A stretch of DNA of 64,000 nucleotides from Oscheius tipulae (taxonomy: Eukaryota; Nematoda; Chromadorea; Rhabditida; Rhabditidae), in contig JASJZH010000001.1 of the NCBI GenBank assembly GCA_037178975.1, positions 8,106,501 through 8,170,500 of the forward strand, in the 5' to 3' direction. A program made the translations under genes and the position numbers. The stretch's first letter is position 1. The number at the start of each line of letters is the position of its first letter. Positions 1-12,602 of the stretch are shown here, piece by piece. Under the pieces are notes generated by a model, which was not told where the DNA came from, ran no database searches, and saw only the letters and a list, made by a program, of their open reading frames with translations.

Positions 1-243
1 CCCTACCAACAAAATTAATTACATGTAGTCTACCTATAGCCAGAAGGCTGAATGGTCATTTATCCTCAAGGGCTCCGGTGCCCTCCCCAATCAACACAAC
101 CGCAGCAGACAACTGTTATAGTGATTGAGGGCGACAATTCCGCTTCGTTATTCGATACTTTGACAGGACTGAACGAATCCTTCTAATCTGCTCCCGACCA
201 TCAATGAGTTACGACAACGCGTCCTATTGCACAATTGTCAGGG

Positions 244-666
244 TCAGATGAGTCTATTAATCGAGTCATAATCTCTGTAAACAGTTCTGGACAATATACT
301 GTATGGGATTAGGTTCGACACCTGAGAATGGATTGCGCCAAAGAAGTCGGGCACAGCTGGAAGTCCAACAGCCGTCACACTATTCGTGTCAGTTGAACTG
401 ATCAGAGGGATGTATCCCTTGCCGAAGGGAGTCACTGGGTTAGGGATAGTTTTCGTACAGTACCAAGAATCGGAAGCTCGTACGGTCAGGGGACCAGAAG
501 GTGCGGAGCAGTTGTCCCTAATCTCATCTCGATAGGTGTCATCGTTCACCAGAACAGCAGTTTTGCGCCCGACACATTGCTGCTCATTAATTAGGCCCGG
601 CACAACAGACTGATTCGTGTAAATCACCGCAACTGATTCAAATAAATCACCGCGAGTCTTCTTCAC
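244..666 (-). other. Unassigned open frame (~140 codons), possibly a broken gene or exon
   Basis: An open frame of about 140 codons with coding-like composition. It has two Asn-glycosylation sequons (NQS, NCS) and a few cysteines, suggesting an extracellular segment. No ATG opens it: an in-frame TAG lies just upstream near 690 and the first codons begin at a GTG. No convincing polypyrimidine acceptor precedes it. Below 244 I find no continuation without frame changes. It may be an exon of a gene cut by the window edge, or a decayed gene or mobile-element remnant. I do not recognise the family. Confidence 0.3.
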
Positions 667-3600
667 CTCCCCTCTCCTCTATGTGTCAATCTATTAGTAT
701 GCCGTAAAAAAGCCGTTTGGCGCACCTGGCTCTCCTCGTTAGCTTGGCCCATATGTCCTCGTGGAAGATCATCACAACTAATAATATTGTGACCACCCGT
801 CGGGTTGAAAAAATGTCTGTTAGGAAGACTCCCAACCGTAACCAGAGTCTGATAGGTTCTCAGACGAAAAACCTCGAGGTAGACAGGTGTCTCTCTGGAA
901 AAAAAAGAGTGCTTGGTGACCCTCGGTTGAGGCAAAGAACAGAGCCAGGAAGTTCCTGGGCCAGAGAAGAGCTTCACTGAACTTGCTCCGATCTTACTTG
1001 GCTAGTGACTCTCCCAGTGGCAACACTGTTCTCCTTGTGTTACTGGTATGTGCACTGAACTGTACGGAAGCTCTGGTATGAGCTCTAGCATCCTAAAGAC
1101 TCCTAGAGTTCCTTCCCCCACCCCCAAAAAAATGACTCTTCTCCAGTAGGATGCTCGCTCTCTCGCCCGGTTGGCAATTAAAAGAACACGTTATTCGATG
1201 CTCATATGGTGTTTATGGGCGTTCGTTTACATAGAACGCAGATGTGTTGGTGTAGACATTCCGGGTAATGGCTAGTAAAGTGGCTGCAAGTGGCCGCTGT
1301 CGAAAAAGACCCCCTCTCACTCATAAGTTATCACACGGCGTCGGCGGCAGGAAGACGAAAAAGAGACTAATTACCAAGCAATAAGTCCAATTATGGCATT
1401 ATAGTTATACTACACAATTACCCGCGTCGCAGTCCATGTCAACACCGATTCCCGCCCTCGTGTGGGAAAGTTAGCCGGGCGGAAAATGGGCAAAAGGCAT
1501 GCCGCCGACGTGACTCTCTGCTCGATCAGAAGGATTAACACAAACAGTTGGGCACGATTGATTGATCCGACGGGGGTCAATTCTAATTTGCTTCCGGTGA
1601 GGAGGAAGATGCTATCATGACGACCTAACAGCTTTTGTCTCGCACTCCATAACTTTGCCGAATATTGGAAACAAGCATAGCTATCCCCCCTGTCAACTTT
1701 AACATCAAACTGCTACAAGTAACAGTTACTAATGAGCAACAAAGGCATCAGGCAGAGGCTTTCCAAATGCTTAAACTGGCCACATACTCAACAGTTAGAC
1801 AACGCTGTTGTTCTCCATGACCACTATATAGACGGGTGCTAGAACAATGCTAAAGGTGTAGAGATCAAAAAGAGAACGTCTTGGAGACTAGGAAGAAGCG
1901 CAAAATGGGCAAACAGGCTGACAGATCTGAGTCACTCGAATTGCAATCAATCGAGAAACATACACGCCAGTCTGCTATGACGAAGAGTGCATTCTTTGGG
2001 GGAAGGTACTCATTTTGAAACCTGTCTTCGTTTCTCCAGGCTCTGTTGGTATGCCTAGAGGTCATCAGAGGTCCCAATCTTTAGCTTAATCCCCTTAAAG
2101 GACTGTGCTAATCGGCGGGATCCATGGCCATGGCCCCTTGTAATTAGGCAGACGTTTCTTTGACCACAGGTGCATGACCCCCAATCCTCAGAAGAGGATT
2201 CGAATCCTCCGAAAGATACTCTCATTTGCATCTTTAGCCCGCTAAATGGGAACTCATATAAGCACTGATTGATTGTGTGTCGCGATTTGGTGTGTGTGAA
2301 CAAATACCGCAGCTGTCCTGAAGGTCGTTCCGGAGAGTCGAATCCTCGAAAGCGGCTAGTTTCTAATAGATGACTCCTTTGACTGATACTAAAACCGTTG
2401 TTTTCCGGAAGTTCGTTTCGGGACCCTTTCAATTTCCGCAACATCCGCATTTCCATGTCGAGACTGATTGTTGTTGTGGGGGACACAGCCTACTCTTCCT
2501 GACTACCACATGTACTCACCCTTACAGTACCCCTCAAGAAAACAGTTTCCTGCTCTTTCTACGCGTTTACACCCAGTCCTTTTGTCGGGTTTGGTAAGGT
2601 AGTCGGACTTGAGACGACCTCCCGCAGAGTGGCGTCTGTTGGCACCCCCGTCCTGTGAGAGACTCTTTCGACGGTACTAATCCCCACTGGGAAGAAGCAA
2701 GTTTCGGCCCGAAGTGTGAAATTTGAGGGGAGGCGGATGTCATCAAGACTGTGTCGCGGTTTCTTGCCTGTTTGCTCAAGAGCTTAGTCGCGCAAACGAC
2801 GACGATGCGGTATATGGGCGAAATATATATTGCGAGAGCCACTCTACACACATAATTAACCGGATAAGCTTACACAGCGTAATAGCTGATACTTTTGGGA
2901 CATTTGGGGGTGCTCAAATGCTCGGACTCGTATCTTTCAGACTCTTGGCGAGTTCTCACTACTCAGAACCACTACTACAGTACGTCGAGGACCAATTTGA
3001 TGCGTATTATAGCCGTGGCGGTCTCTTTGAAGTGTTGCCCACGGTTATGAACCATCGGCTTGGTACAAAAAGGAGGACTGACCACAAGTATGCTCATCTC
3101 CTTCATCCATCCAATTAGCACCTACATACATGCAAAAGATAAGAACAGTTTAGAAACCGTGTTTGCCCGGTGCTCTTTCTGTGAAGTGGCATATCGATGG
3201 CTTAGGGCTTGTTAACAAGCCCCGTACTCGAGAAAGAGAGCTCGGGGACAGACACACGCCGTTCCTGCGCTGCGATCTCCGATTTTCTAGGGACTGCGAA
3301 ATTTTTCTATTCTTTCTAAACTTTAATTTCAATTGGAAGCAAGCTTCCTCACTTGTTTTAATTTCGAGTATTTTCTAGAGCTTTCGGGCTGACTCGCCTG
3401 CTTGGCTCAGTCGGTCAGTTCTCCGACTGCGAAGCAAAAGAGAATTAAGTCTTTTTTCTTCTTTTGAAACTCTCGGAAACATCTACAGAATGATTCTTGT
3501 ATCATAGCTGGATCAGAATAATAGTGTTTAAAACCATATCTTCAGCCCAAGGAAGGACAGTAAAACGCGTGAACCTCTGTCGAGCCAGTTGATTCCCATA

Positions 3601-5266
3601 GGAAGGTCCAGGCTTCGTCACCCACTTTCAGAATTCTCTCTTTTGTTTCCTGTTCCCACAATTCAGCATCAATTAACACGTTGTCCATTGTCTAATTGCT
3701 TTTGAGCAAGCCGTCTCACATCCAGTGGTCCTATCATCTTTCCTCCCAAAACGGAGGTAGGTGGTCGTTTTTATGTTTTACAACATGTTTACATCTGTTA
3801 ATGGCTAATTGAATCCCCTCTGGTAGGCCTCTCTCCAATGTGTCCGAACTGGTCCCGCCCCCAACTGAAAGACCCGCCCATTCTTCCGCTATCTCTCTCT
3901 CTCTCTCTTGATTCTTTCCACCGACTAGTACATGCTGTTTCTATTTCCTACCCGATTAGAGGAACAATTAGACAAACAACATTTTGTGTCAACTATCTGC
4001 CTGTTGCCCGGTGTGTATTACACACTCTTAGTAATGTCCACCACATCAACAGAGACACGTACTACTCATTGTTTCTCGCGCATTTTTTCTCTCTCTCCCC
4101 TTCGCACTGTAAATTGATACTTTTCGGCGTAGAGGCTATTTCGTTGTGGGAATTTATTGAAGTCACTAGGCGTAGATGTTGTACTGTATACTCTCTTAGA
4201 TCGGTTCAAGTTCCTTACTTTTTTTGTTGATAGTCTCTCTTGAGATGTCCTGGAAGAGGACGACTTGTTCCAACCTTCCAAGGCTCCGTTACAGTGTGGT
4301 AATCTTTCTAAATGCTCTGCCAGCCCTTGAAAATCATACTTGGGCTCATAAACTTATCCAGGAACCCCTTCACAGCCCGGGGCCATCTGTCATTACGTGT
4401 GACGGAATGATCCCGTGGATGCATTCCGGTGCAGCAAGTGTTTCTGCTCTTTTCCATGCTTTTTTTCTCTTGAATAGTCCTCTTCTTCTCCTTAGGTTTA
4501 ACACAAAAGAGTGACTGACATTCTTGGAGCAGACTCACTGTTCCTAAAAGTGTGTCTGTTCCCAAGAAGCCTTCGTTTTCCCCCTTCCGTTATCTGCACC
4601 ACGATCTCAGCCACAAATTTGCGCCAAATGACTCCTTCTCACCTTGGAAATCCATCTTCCTGATACTCATCTCGACCATCTTCTCCCGCGAAACATTTCA
4701 CTTAGTCTCCTATTTTCTTGTTCTATTGGGTAGATTCAGGTAATCAGCTCGCAAACCTCTGTGATATCTAACCCCCTAGAAATGTAGCAATTAGTCGGAG
4801 CATTTTGTACTACAAGCATGTTTTACACGGTTCTGTCTTGTCCTACGAGAGGCTACCGTAATCGCAATTCATGTTCTCGAGAAAGAGAGAGAGCTGTCCA
4901 GAGGGGGGTCGGAACGAGAGTCGTGAGCCCGCCCAGCGGCGCCGCCAATAGCGCGTCGGACTCCGCCTCCTGTCACGCCCATATCTTGTTGCGACAACGA
5001 CTTGTGCTCCATTTTGTAACAACATGACTGTCTGCTACATATCTCTCTTTTTCCATCCAATCAAATTTTCTTTTCCACTTGGGAACAGGGGGTGTTCTCG
5101 CAAGAGAGTACGCCGTTATCTGGCCCTGTTCTCTCTCTCCCCGTTAATCCCATTTTTGATAGACCCATTTGTTGTCTCTTCTTCTTTTTTACGCTTTTTA
5201 TACACGTTCACACAAGATCTTTCAGATATTTTTCACTAGCCTGTGGGGGCAGCTCTTCTTCCACAG
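667..5266. other. Long non-coding stretch upstream of the homeobox gene
   Basis: No convincing gene in about 4.6 kb. Open frames here are short, lack splice-consistent partners and show no family resemblance. The stretch holds one SINE-like copy (3397-3518), short CT-rich tracts (for example 3893-3909) and a small inverted repeat with a GGATTCGAATCC core near 2197. Because it precedes a developmental homeobox gene it may carry regulatory DNA. That is inference from position only. Confidence 0.5.
3397..3518 (+). repeat. SINE-like element, copy A (tRNA-like head plus conserved tail)
   Basis: The head contains GGCTCAGTCGGTCAGTTCTC, which resembles a tRNA D-arm/A-box. The tail, roughly TTTTGAAACTCTCGG then AAACATCTACAGAATG and a TTGTATCATAGCTGG end, aligns with three other places in the window (10331-10510, 21965-22110 and 26818-26972 minus). 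The B-box half is eroded in this copy. Confidence 0.6.
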
Positions 5267-8200
5267 ATGATGGCTTTCAACTCGTTGGCATTCAATCAGG
5301 TAACTTTTTTTAATCGGTTTTCATCGAAAGAACATAGAAAAGTTAGTGTTATACGTAGTAACTCTAGTCTTTCAGCTCCAGACTCCAATCAAGGCAGAGG
5401 ACAGCAGTGCCGAAGCTCTCAGGTGAGTCTACTAGTTTCGAACAATTTTGGGGAGTTTGCTGTTGGCTTTTCGCATTTACAGTGTTTCTAACACGTGGAC
5501 ATGTGACAAAAGCATTGACAGGTTGATATGTTTCATCAAGTAGCGTAACTTTCCCTTGAGCTCTAAAGAGGCTATAAGCTAAACTTGCTTGTAAAACAAC
5601 AGCGCTGTTGAGTAGATTGCTTTTACTCATACTGTTACAAACTCACGGGATCCGCAATCAAACCTTTCTTGAAAACAGTTTGCCTCGAAATTTTTCCTTT
5701 TTGTTGACCCGTTCTCATGATCCTTAGTGCATATATCAAATTTCTGTCGAGCAGCTTCAAAATCGAAAAGAATTAGACACGAAGATGCCCTTTGTCAACA
5801 CATGATCATTAGTGGACGTCTGAACCACTCGGGTTGAGATCTTCCGGCACGATAAGCGGTCCAGACTCAAATTTGCAGGATTCTGGCCTCAAATCCGAAC
5901 TTTCTGACTGCTGGAGGACCTCCTCTTCTGCCCCAGGTCAATATGGATGCTGTCCGAGCAATGCTTCCTGGTCAATTCCCCTTCCCGCTGGTCTATCCCG
6001 GTCTGGCTCAGGTAAGAGGCTACAGTAATCCCTCATGTCCCGAATGCATAAACTAATTTTCTTGTTTGTGTAGCGCTGGCCCGAGCCGTCATTATCATGT
6101 TTTTCGATGTTGCATTGCCGGAGGCCATACTTACAGTAGACTCTAGGTTTTGGGAGTTTTGCATGGGTTGATGTCAGTATCTGAAGATAAAGAGTACAGT
6201 ACTCCTTTCCGACATGTCTTGTCACTTACTGACAATAGGAAAACATCAGTTCTAGCCCCCCTGTGTCATACAAGAGGTGTAATGGCCGGCAAGTGACCTT
6301 GGCGTTACAACTGGCCGAAATAACACGACATGTCCTATCATTATCACCTAATATTGACACGCCGCAGATAGAGATACTACTTTTTTTTTGAGATCCACTG
6401 GTACTGATCCAGTAGAGTTGTAGATCAGACCAAGACCACTCAATTTCTAGGACTTCTCCTCTGGAGGTGGACCAATGCCCCCGTTCCTCCTTTCCGATGC
6501 CGGGTTTGGATTCCATCCGTACGGTGTCGACGGAGCCAGGAGGAAAAATGCGACAAGGGAAACAACTGCTCCACTCAAGGAATGGCTCAACTCGCACAGG
6601 ACGAACCCGTACCCGAACAAGCAGGAGAAGATCTTCCTGGCCGTGCTGACGAAGATGACACTCACCCAGGTAGGTGCGACCTTCTGCACTCGCGTCTAAT
6701 GTTACAAGTCGCGTAAATCATGTCCTGATCTTATCGGAGACGAGAGTACGAAAGCTTTCCCCGATTCCGATCGCTATTTTTCTTGGCGCCACATTTGAAC
6801 CGTTTGCAGGTTAGCACTTGGTTTGCCAACGCCCGCCGACGACTGAAGAAGGAGAATGGGGGAAGTGTGAACATCAAGCGGCCTGAGGGAGATGATGATG
6901 ATGATGACATGGTCGATTTGGACAGACCCTCCAGCTCGACTTCCAACCTCAGTGGGGGATCCAATCCTAACGGTACTTTCCAGCATCCATATGAACTCAC
7001 TTTCATTTTCAGACATCGACATAGGAGAGCAGAACGAGAACAGCAAGCTGCAGCTGCGAGTGACTCCCGATCACACCCCAAAGAAAAGGAAGATGCTCAG
7101 CATTGACGATATTCTACAGGTGAACAAAGACAAAAAGGATGAGGAGGCCACGAGCTCAAAGAAGGATTCACCGAGCTCCGAGGAATCCGGTCCCGGCACC
7201 CAGGCTGCCTTCTTCCAGCAGATGATGATGATGTATCAACGTAACCCGCAGTTTCTGGCCGCCATGGCCGCTCAACGTCCTGGGGCGACGGCAGTCCCCT
7301 TCGGTTTCCCTTTCAACACAATGATGATGTCTATGATTCCGACCACACCGACTGGAGCTGCTAATGGTGAGTGAGCACGCTGAAGGGTTATGATAGAGAC
7401 AAAACTTTTGTGTCCTCCAGAGAGTACGGTAGTGTTCCCACTAGCAAAATTTTCCTGTAAGCAGTCTAATTGTCCCATTATGGCTGTCACATTGTTCCTG
7501 TGTCCTGGGCTCTTTGTTTTCCCCCAGAGCTGTTCTCATCCTTGTTTCCGTTATCACCGGGGGACAGGCAGAGAGAGACAGCGAGGAAGAACACCGCTCA
7601 CACGCATGTAACATTGGCAACGGATTAAGATAGTGAGCAACTGTCAAGTCGGGAAGGGAGAGGGTGTTCCTTGACAGAGGGTCAGACTTTAAACTTTTCG
7701 TGTACTGTGGAAGTTTAGCCAGATTCGAGACTCGCTTATTCCACATTGAGCTTAGACTACATTGAGTAGACAGTAGTACTCGAACGGTTGACTGCAGAAT
7801 ATACCAACTTTCTGGTATGTTCTGCGCGAATCCACTACTTGAGTTACTAGCATTAGACTTTCTCTAGTCTAGAAACACTTTAACCCGGGCAGTTTCCCAA
7901 TACTCTAAGAGTCTAAGTGCAGTCGTTTTCTGTTTGGTTCTCCCCATACTGATAACCTAATCCTCGTGTCAAACGCTGCTCCTTTTTGCTGTAAGCCCCT
8001 GTCTTGATAAGAACGCGAGGACTTCCCAAAAATTCAAAAGGCACTTGAAAGGCTGCACCGCCTCCCTCCGACTAATTAAGGTTAGTCTGAACAATTAAGT
8101 GGCTCTTAATGGGGAAACCTCAGTCTTTTCGAACCGGGGCCAAAAGAAGCTGCAGATCGTAAATCAAGCCCTTGTTGGCCCCCTGCTTATCTTCGTTTTA

Positions 8201-8616
8201 TTAGCTGCAAATTGATAGCTTTTCTGAGCTCCTACAGTTTATGACCGGCTGTAAATCGGTCGAGCAACTCCCTTCAAGGAGTCCAACCACTGGGGACAGC
8301 TCGAGGACTATTTGACAGTTTAAAAACAACGGTCTAGACCTACGTGTTTGGTTGTGACTCATGTTGTGTTTTTACACGATTCTGTCAGTTTGTATGAACA
8401 GTCTAAACCTATTAATAGAAGGGATATAGTTTAGAGATGTAGTACTGTAAAGAGTGTGAGTGAGAGAGAGACAGCACCCAGTCCAACCAAATAACTTCCC
8501 ATCTTTCAGGCTCCTTCACCTCGGAGGCCACGTCCGTCAGTCCCTCCTCGTCCCACAGTCCAGCAGCTGAAGGCTCGCTCTCCAAGGAGTCCTCTCCTCA
8601 GCCAAAGTCCGAATAA
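5267..8616 (+). CDS. irx: Iroquois-class TALE homeobox transcription factor
   Basis: Nuclear DNA-binding regulator. Seven exons join in frame: 5267-5299, 5376-5422, 5879-6011, 6451-6669, 6810-6972, 7013-7366 and 8510-8616, giving 351 residues. The TALE homeodomain (about residues 100-162) is interrupted by an intron after TKMTLTQ. It has the Iroquois signature [19 protein letters not shown] and [16 protein letters not shown] in helix 3. An acidic run of six Asp follows, then a KKRK basic patch, a Met/Gln-rich stretch and a Ser-rich tail ending PQPKSE. The MTWSPRN-type extension that often follows the Iroquois homeodomain is absent, and I see no clear IRO box. The start ATG sits directly after CTTCCACAG, a likely trans-splice acceptor. 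An upstream coding exon cannot be excluded. Confidence 0.93.
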
Positions 8617-9562
8617 CGGGTCCCCAAAAACACCAAGAGCTTCTTCGAGTACAGGTGCCGGCCCTACTTGTGTCAACCTTCTAGGATGTCATGCATATCT
8701 TTCCTCTTCTTCCTCTATAATTTCCGAGCTTTTAGTCCAAATCTTTAAGAACAGGTGCACCCCAACCTATTATTGATAGTCCCCGTGTTTCTCTAATATT
8801 ACCGTCTCTTCTTCTCCCCCGTACCAGCTCAGCATAACTTTGTGTACATTAGTATTATTTTTAGTTAACTTTTAATGGATTTTCAATGCCCGAGTTGTGA
8901 TTATTTTGTCGTCTTCTCTCTCTCCTCAAACCATGACTTTACCACGACATTCAGTATTATTTTCTCAGTATAATTTCCGACACTTTGTACAAGCAGACCA
9001 GACAGATCAAATAAATTTATTCAAGGCACTCTTTTTTGTTAGGAGTGAGGGGATCAGTGGGAGGTTATCTAATCAAAACTGTCAAAATGTGGTGGCGCAT
9101 TCTTTTGGGGTTGGAATTTGACCTGGATGGGAGTGGAGAGTAACTACTATAATCCATCTGTTTTCTTCGCGGAACCCATTTGCTTCAGCTCAGTCCGCAG
9201 ACATTGAATACTCAGCCTCTCTTTGACAGGGTCCCATCACGAAACCAATGGGTTACAGTAGTGATCTCTTTGAACAAAGAATACAAGATAATTTTTCCCA
9301 ACTTCTTATCAAAAAACAGCTGCCAGACGGGTCCCGTGACGGAAAGATACGACAGAAAATACAAAATTCGAAACCGTTTCAAACTTTCTCCTTATCATGT
9401 GTCTTTCATCAGTCCCAGAATCCAGTGCGGATAATCAGATGACCCCCGGCGATAAAAACTCGCATTAGGTGCGATTTTGAAGCAGTCATGACCCGATACG
9501 GATTGTTTCTTAGGAATCAAGCGGTTCTTCTGTTAGCAGACGATATGATACGCGTGTGACAA

Positions 9563-9641
9563 GCATGGTCGAACGGGCCGACCCACCGCATGCTGTTTAC
9601 AAGCGAGCCCGGGCAAGTCTTTTCGGCCCGTTCGGCCATGC
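9563..9641. repeat. Hairpin with 19-bp arms
   Basis: GCATGGTCGAACGGGCCGA at 9563-9581 is matched in reverse complement at 9623-9641 with 18 of 19 positions paired. The loop is 41 nt. A related sequence (17 of 19) lies at 20478-20496, where a second, shorter partner arm occurs at about 20611-20624. This suggests a small repeat family and not a gene-specific structure. Confidence 0.7.
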
Positions 9642-10330
9642 CAGGGTGTGAAGTGTATCAGACAGAACGGGAGTAATGTCTTTTTCTTTTCTCATCATGT
9701 TTCATTGTCGTGTTGTTCGCGCATTGCGGAGAAAAAAGTGAAAACTGATAGCCGTTTATGTCAATCGGAAAGATGGCGCGAGAACAGACACGATGAAGAC
9801 AAGTGATTCCCTCTTCTCCAAAAGAGACAGACTAATCCGCTTCTTGAAATGGATACCTCCTGCTCATGGGCTCTGCTCTCTCCACTATTTACAGATGTCC
9901 CTGCGTCGGATAGCCCTGGGAAAGATACCGTATGCCTTCTGATTCTTCGTCGTCGACGGATTAATAATTGAGCTCTTCTTCCCACAGGCTCAATAGCTCT
10001 CGAGCTTGAGCCCAAATCCCGATAGCAGGGGACTCGAGGGTTAACTGTGCGACTCCCGAGCTCGTAAATGGCGCAACCGAGAGCGGAGGATTGATCGCAA
10101 CTTTTGATGTGATTTACGAGAGCTTTATGAGGATGAGAGTGACCAAAATCGTTCGAGGGGACTGTCTATCTCAATAAGATATATTAGGAAGTAACTCCCC
10201 AGCTCATTTTAGCTTGTCCATCACCATCTGAACTTTTCCTCCACATATTTCTGATCATTATGGCAGAACCGTATTGATGTTAGCCCTTTATATTCTACAA
10301 ATATCTCGGGGAAAATAGGCTCTGACTTAG

Positions 10331-10510
10331 CTTTCGTGGCTCAGTCGGTTAGTGCTCCGAGCCCGAAAAGTTGGAAGATTTTGAAGTACTCACCATTGTT
10401 CTACGAAACATAAGAGGTTCCGCGTTGATAAAACTTGTTTTTCTATTCATGAAACTCCCGGAAACACGTTCAGAAGGCTTTTTGTAGTATATAGTCGGGC
10501 CACAATTCTG
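10331..10510 (+). repeat. SINE-like element, copy B, with a foreign 41-bp insert
   Basis: Head GTGGCTCAGTCGGTTAGTGC and tail ATGAAACTCCCGGAAACACG plus TTCAGAAGGCTTTTTG match the other copies. Positions 10361-10401 are instead an exact reverse complement of 11489-11529, the exon-1/intron-1 junction of the neighbouring small gene. Confidence 0.65.
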
Positions 10511-11438
10511 ATATTTCCTCGTTTTTCTCTTCCCGTGTGAAACTGAATAGCCTTTTTCACTTGGACAGGACTGGCCATTTTTGCTTTGTGACCTCCATCG
10601 AGCATACAAAGATCTAATTGTATCTCTGTACCCAATCCGATTGCTTCCGTTATTACTACACCGTGGTTTGCAAAGAGAGACAGATAGATAGATAGGGAGA
10701 TAGAGATGTCCTGTCATCTCGTACGACCACTTGTCTTGCGATCCATTACAAGATGACCGTGGGGCCCGAGGACGTGGCTGATTTACGATCTAACTGGCCA
10801 TCCGGTCAAATGATAACATTAACTTTGATACTGAACAGGGTAGAGGGGGCTCGACTCCTAGCCAGCTGTTTCCGCCCTAAATTGAGTCACGTCATCTGTC
10901 CTAATGGCCGCTACCTACTGCTGTCGGCAACTGTCGCCCGCTTTGCGCAACGTGTCGATGATTTGTCACCAAGAAGTTATACAATTGTGCCACCGATCGT
11001 ATTACAGTAGAGACAGACTGACCGCACTCTGACCCTGGCAACAAAAAAACAAACAAAGAAAATATTCGAAGTGAGGGGAGATGCTCTGATCTGGCTTCCT
11101 TCTTGTCAAGTGATCTGTTTACGGGGGGCTGATCGCCTTCCGCGTCAATTGCACTCTTCTCTCGAGTCTCCGAGCAAACAATCGGAACACTTTGATTCTG
11201 AAGCCGATACGGAAAGTTGACTGTCATCACAAGAGGCAAGGGATCAGTTTACAGAGTCAGAACCGACTCTCGGCCCTCTGTTCCTGGCACCAATTGTAAA
11301 TACGAACTTCTCCGACATGATGAATGTTTCAGTGGTTTTTAGTTAGTCCGTGTTTGTGAGCACGTGGCAAGTATCCTAGAAACGGTTCGCACAAAGAGTC
11401 TCTCAGTGACTACGTCTAACCTACCACCTGCAGGCGAA

Positions 11439-11759
11439 ATGGATAAGATGAAGAAGGAGAAGAAGTCCCTGGACAGCCGTCCGCCTTGGAACAATGGTGA
11501 GTACTTCAAAATCTTCCAACTTTTCGGGCTGGAAGCCTTCATGTCTACAGAAAAGTCAAGTTTTGTATGTTTCCTTCTTGATTGGACGCAAGTACATTCC
11601 CTTTCAGACACCCACATCGACGGCTACGACGACGTCGATGAGAACGGCCGTTACCGTAAACGCTACACTGCCACCATGAAGCCGAACAAGACCGATCAGG
11701 AAGAACTGAACCGCTCCTGGTCGGAGAGCCTTCGCGGCAGTTATCACAAGCAGCAGTGA
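11439..11759 (+). CDS. Small charged protein of 70 residues, family not recognised
   Basis: Two exons, 11439-11496 and 11608-11759, join in phase 1 across a canonical GTGAGT..TTTCAG intron. The protein is hydrophilic with no signal peptide or membrane segment. A Lys-rich start (MDKMKKEKKS) is followed by SRPPWNN, an acidic DGYDDVDENG stretch, a basic RYRKRY patch, and a C-terminal half rich in charged residues with two Trp in total. Splice sites, reading frame and a downstream AATAAAG at about 11763 support a real gene. The ATG lies 5 nt after CACCTGCAG, a likely trans-splice acceptor. I do not recognise a function. Confidence 0.65.
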   Translation: MDKMKKEKKSLDSRPPWNNGEYFKIFQLFGLEAFMSTEKSSFVCFLLDWTQVHSLSDTHIDGYDDVDENGRYRKRYTATMKPNKTDQEELNRSWSESLRGSYHKQQ

Positions 11760-12109
11760 TGATAATAAAGATTCTTGATGTGGACATATCATTTATCCCG
11801 ACAGACATGGATCTCGAGTGGGTGAAGTGAAACCTGCTAGGTACATGTTCGTCGCCGGCATGTCTCTCTGGAATAAGGGAGATTAGGGGGACCGACAGAC
11901 GTAGTCGGGTGCAAAAAATGAAGGGAGGGGGATTAAGATATGGGAGAGCAGAGGAGATAACAGTAGGAAGAAGGGAAGGGGGGCAAAGTCTAGGATCTGA
12001 AAACATCTACATCACTCATTATCTCGTGGAACAACACATTCTACGACAGTGTTTCAGAACTGCAGGTCTCTTCGTCTCGAAAATAAATGCAAAAAGTGTT
12101 CGAGCCCAA

Positions 12110-12203
12110 ATGGACACAACCAGCTATGAGGAGCCAACTGTGAACGAAGAGATCATTGCTTTAACCCTAGCAATGGCCGACAGCGGAAAAGACGCAGCCG
12201 GAG
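12110..12203 (+). CDS. Possible first coding exon of an unidentified gene
   Basis: An ATG opens 31 codons of acidic sequence (MDTTSYEEPTVNEEIIAL then AMADSGKDAAG) ending at a strong donor GGAG|GTAAGT. Composition looks coding. One possible partner exon starts after TTTTACAG at 12735 and would add a short Cys-rich tail, but this is weak. It could equally be chance. Confidence 0.22.
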
Positions 12204-12456
12204 GTAAGTCAGGGTCATGGGAAGGGACTGCAACGCGCTCATATACCCTGCCACCCCCAGTGCGCCGAGACGATACGGGTGCGACCTCCGGGGGCTGTCA
12301 CACAGTTCAAACAGAAATGCTTCATTATGGCTGACGTCTAGCGACACTGTGAACATAAACAACAGTTGCAATGATGTTGATAGGACCCATCTCGGCAATC
12401 CTGAAATCGTATACAGTAATAAACCCGGCTGAAACTCAACTCTCAAGTTACACGGA

Positions 12457-12602
12457 GGAAATCGAGCATTGCGGGGTCAAAATAGTATTTTTTTTGTTTT
12501 GCGATGCTTTGCAAAGTTATAGCATTTTTTCTTTTCTACAACTTTGCAGAACATCAAAAATGTTAAAAATGTTGTCTTGAGTCCGCGATGCTCGATTGTC
12601 CT
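12457..12602. repeat. Foldback (MITE-like) element, family X copy 3
   Basis: Ends are inverted repeats: GGAAATCGAGCATTGCGGG at the left pairs with CCGCGATGCTCGATTGTCC at the right. The core contains CTACAACTTTGCAGAACATC, the reverse complement of a core (ATGTTCTGCAAAGTTGTAG) also seen near 23407, 39061 and 58458. Confidence 0.65.

Larger units (their letters stand above)
8617..11438. other. Intergenic stretch, no gene seen
   Basis: About 2.8 kb without a supported gene. It holds a perfect-looking hairpin (9563-9641) and SINE-like copy B (10331-10510), which itself contains a 41-bp exact inverted copy of the next gene's exon-intron junction. Remaining open frames are short and unlike known families. 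Confidence 0.5.

Noticed and set aside
2160-2260. B-box-like GGATTCGAATCCTCC suggesting a tRNA gene
   Set aside because: No A box at a suitable distance and no closing stems on either strand; the sequence is a simple small palindrome.
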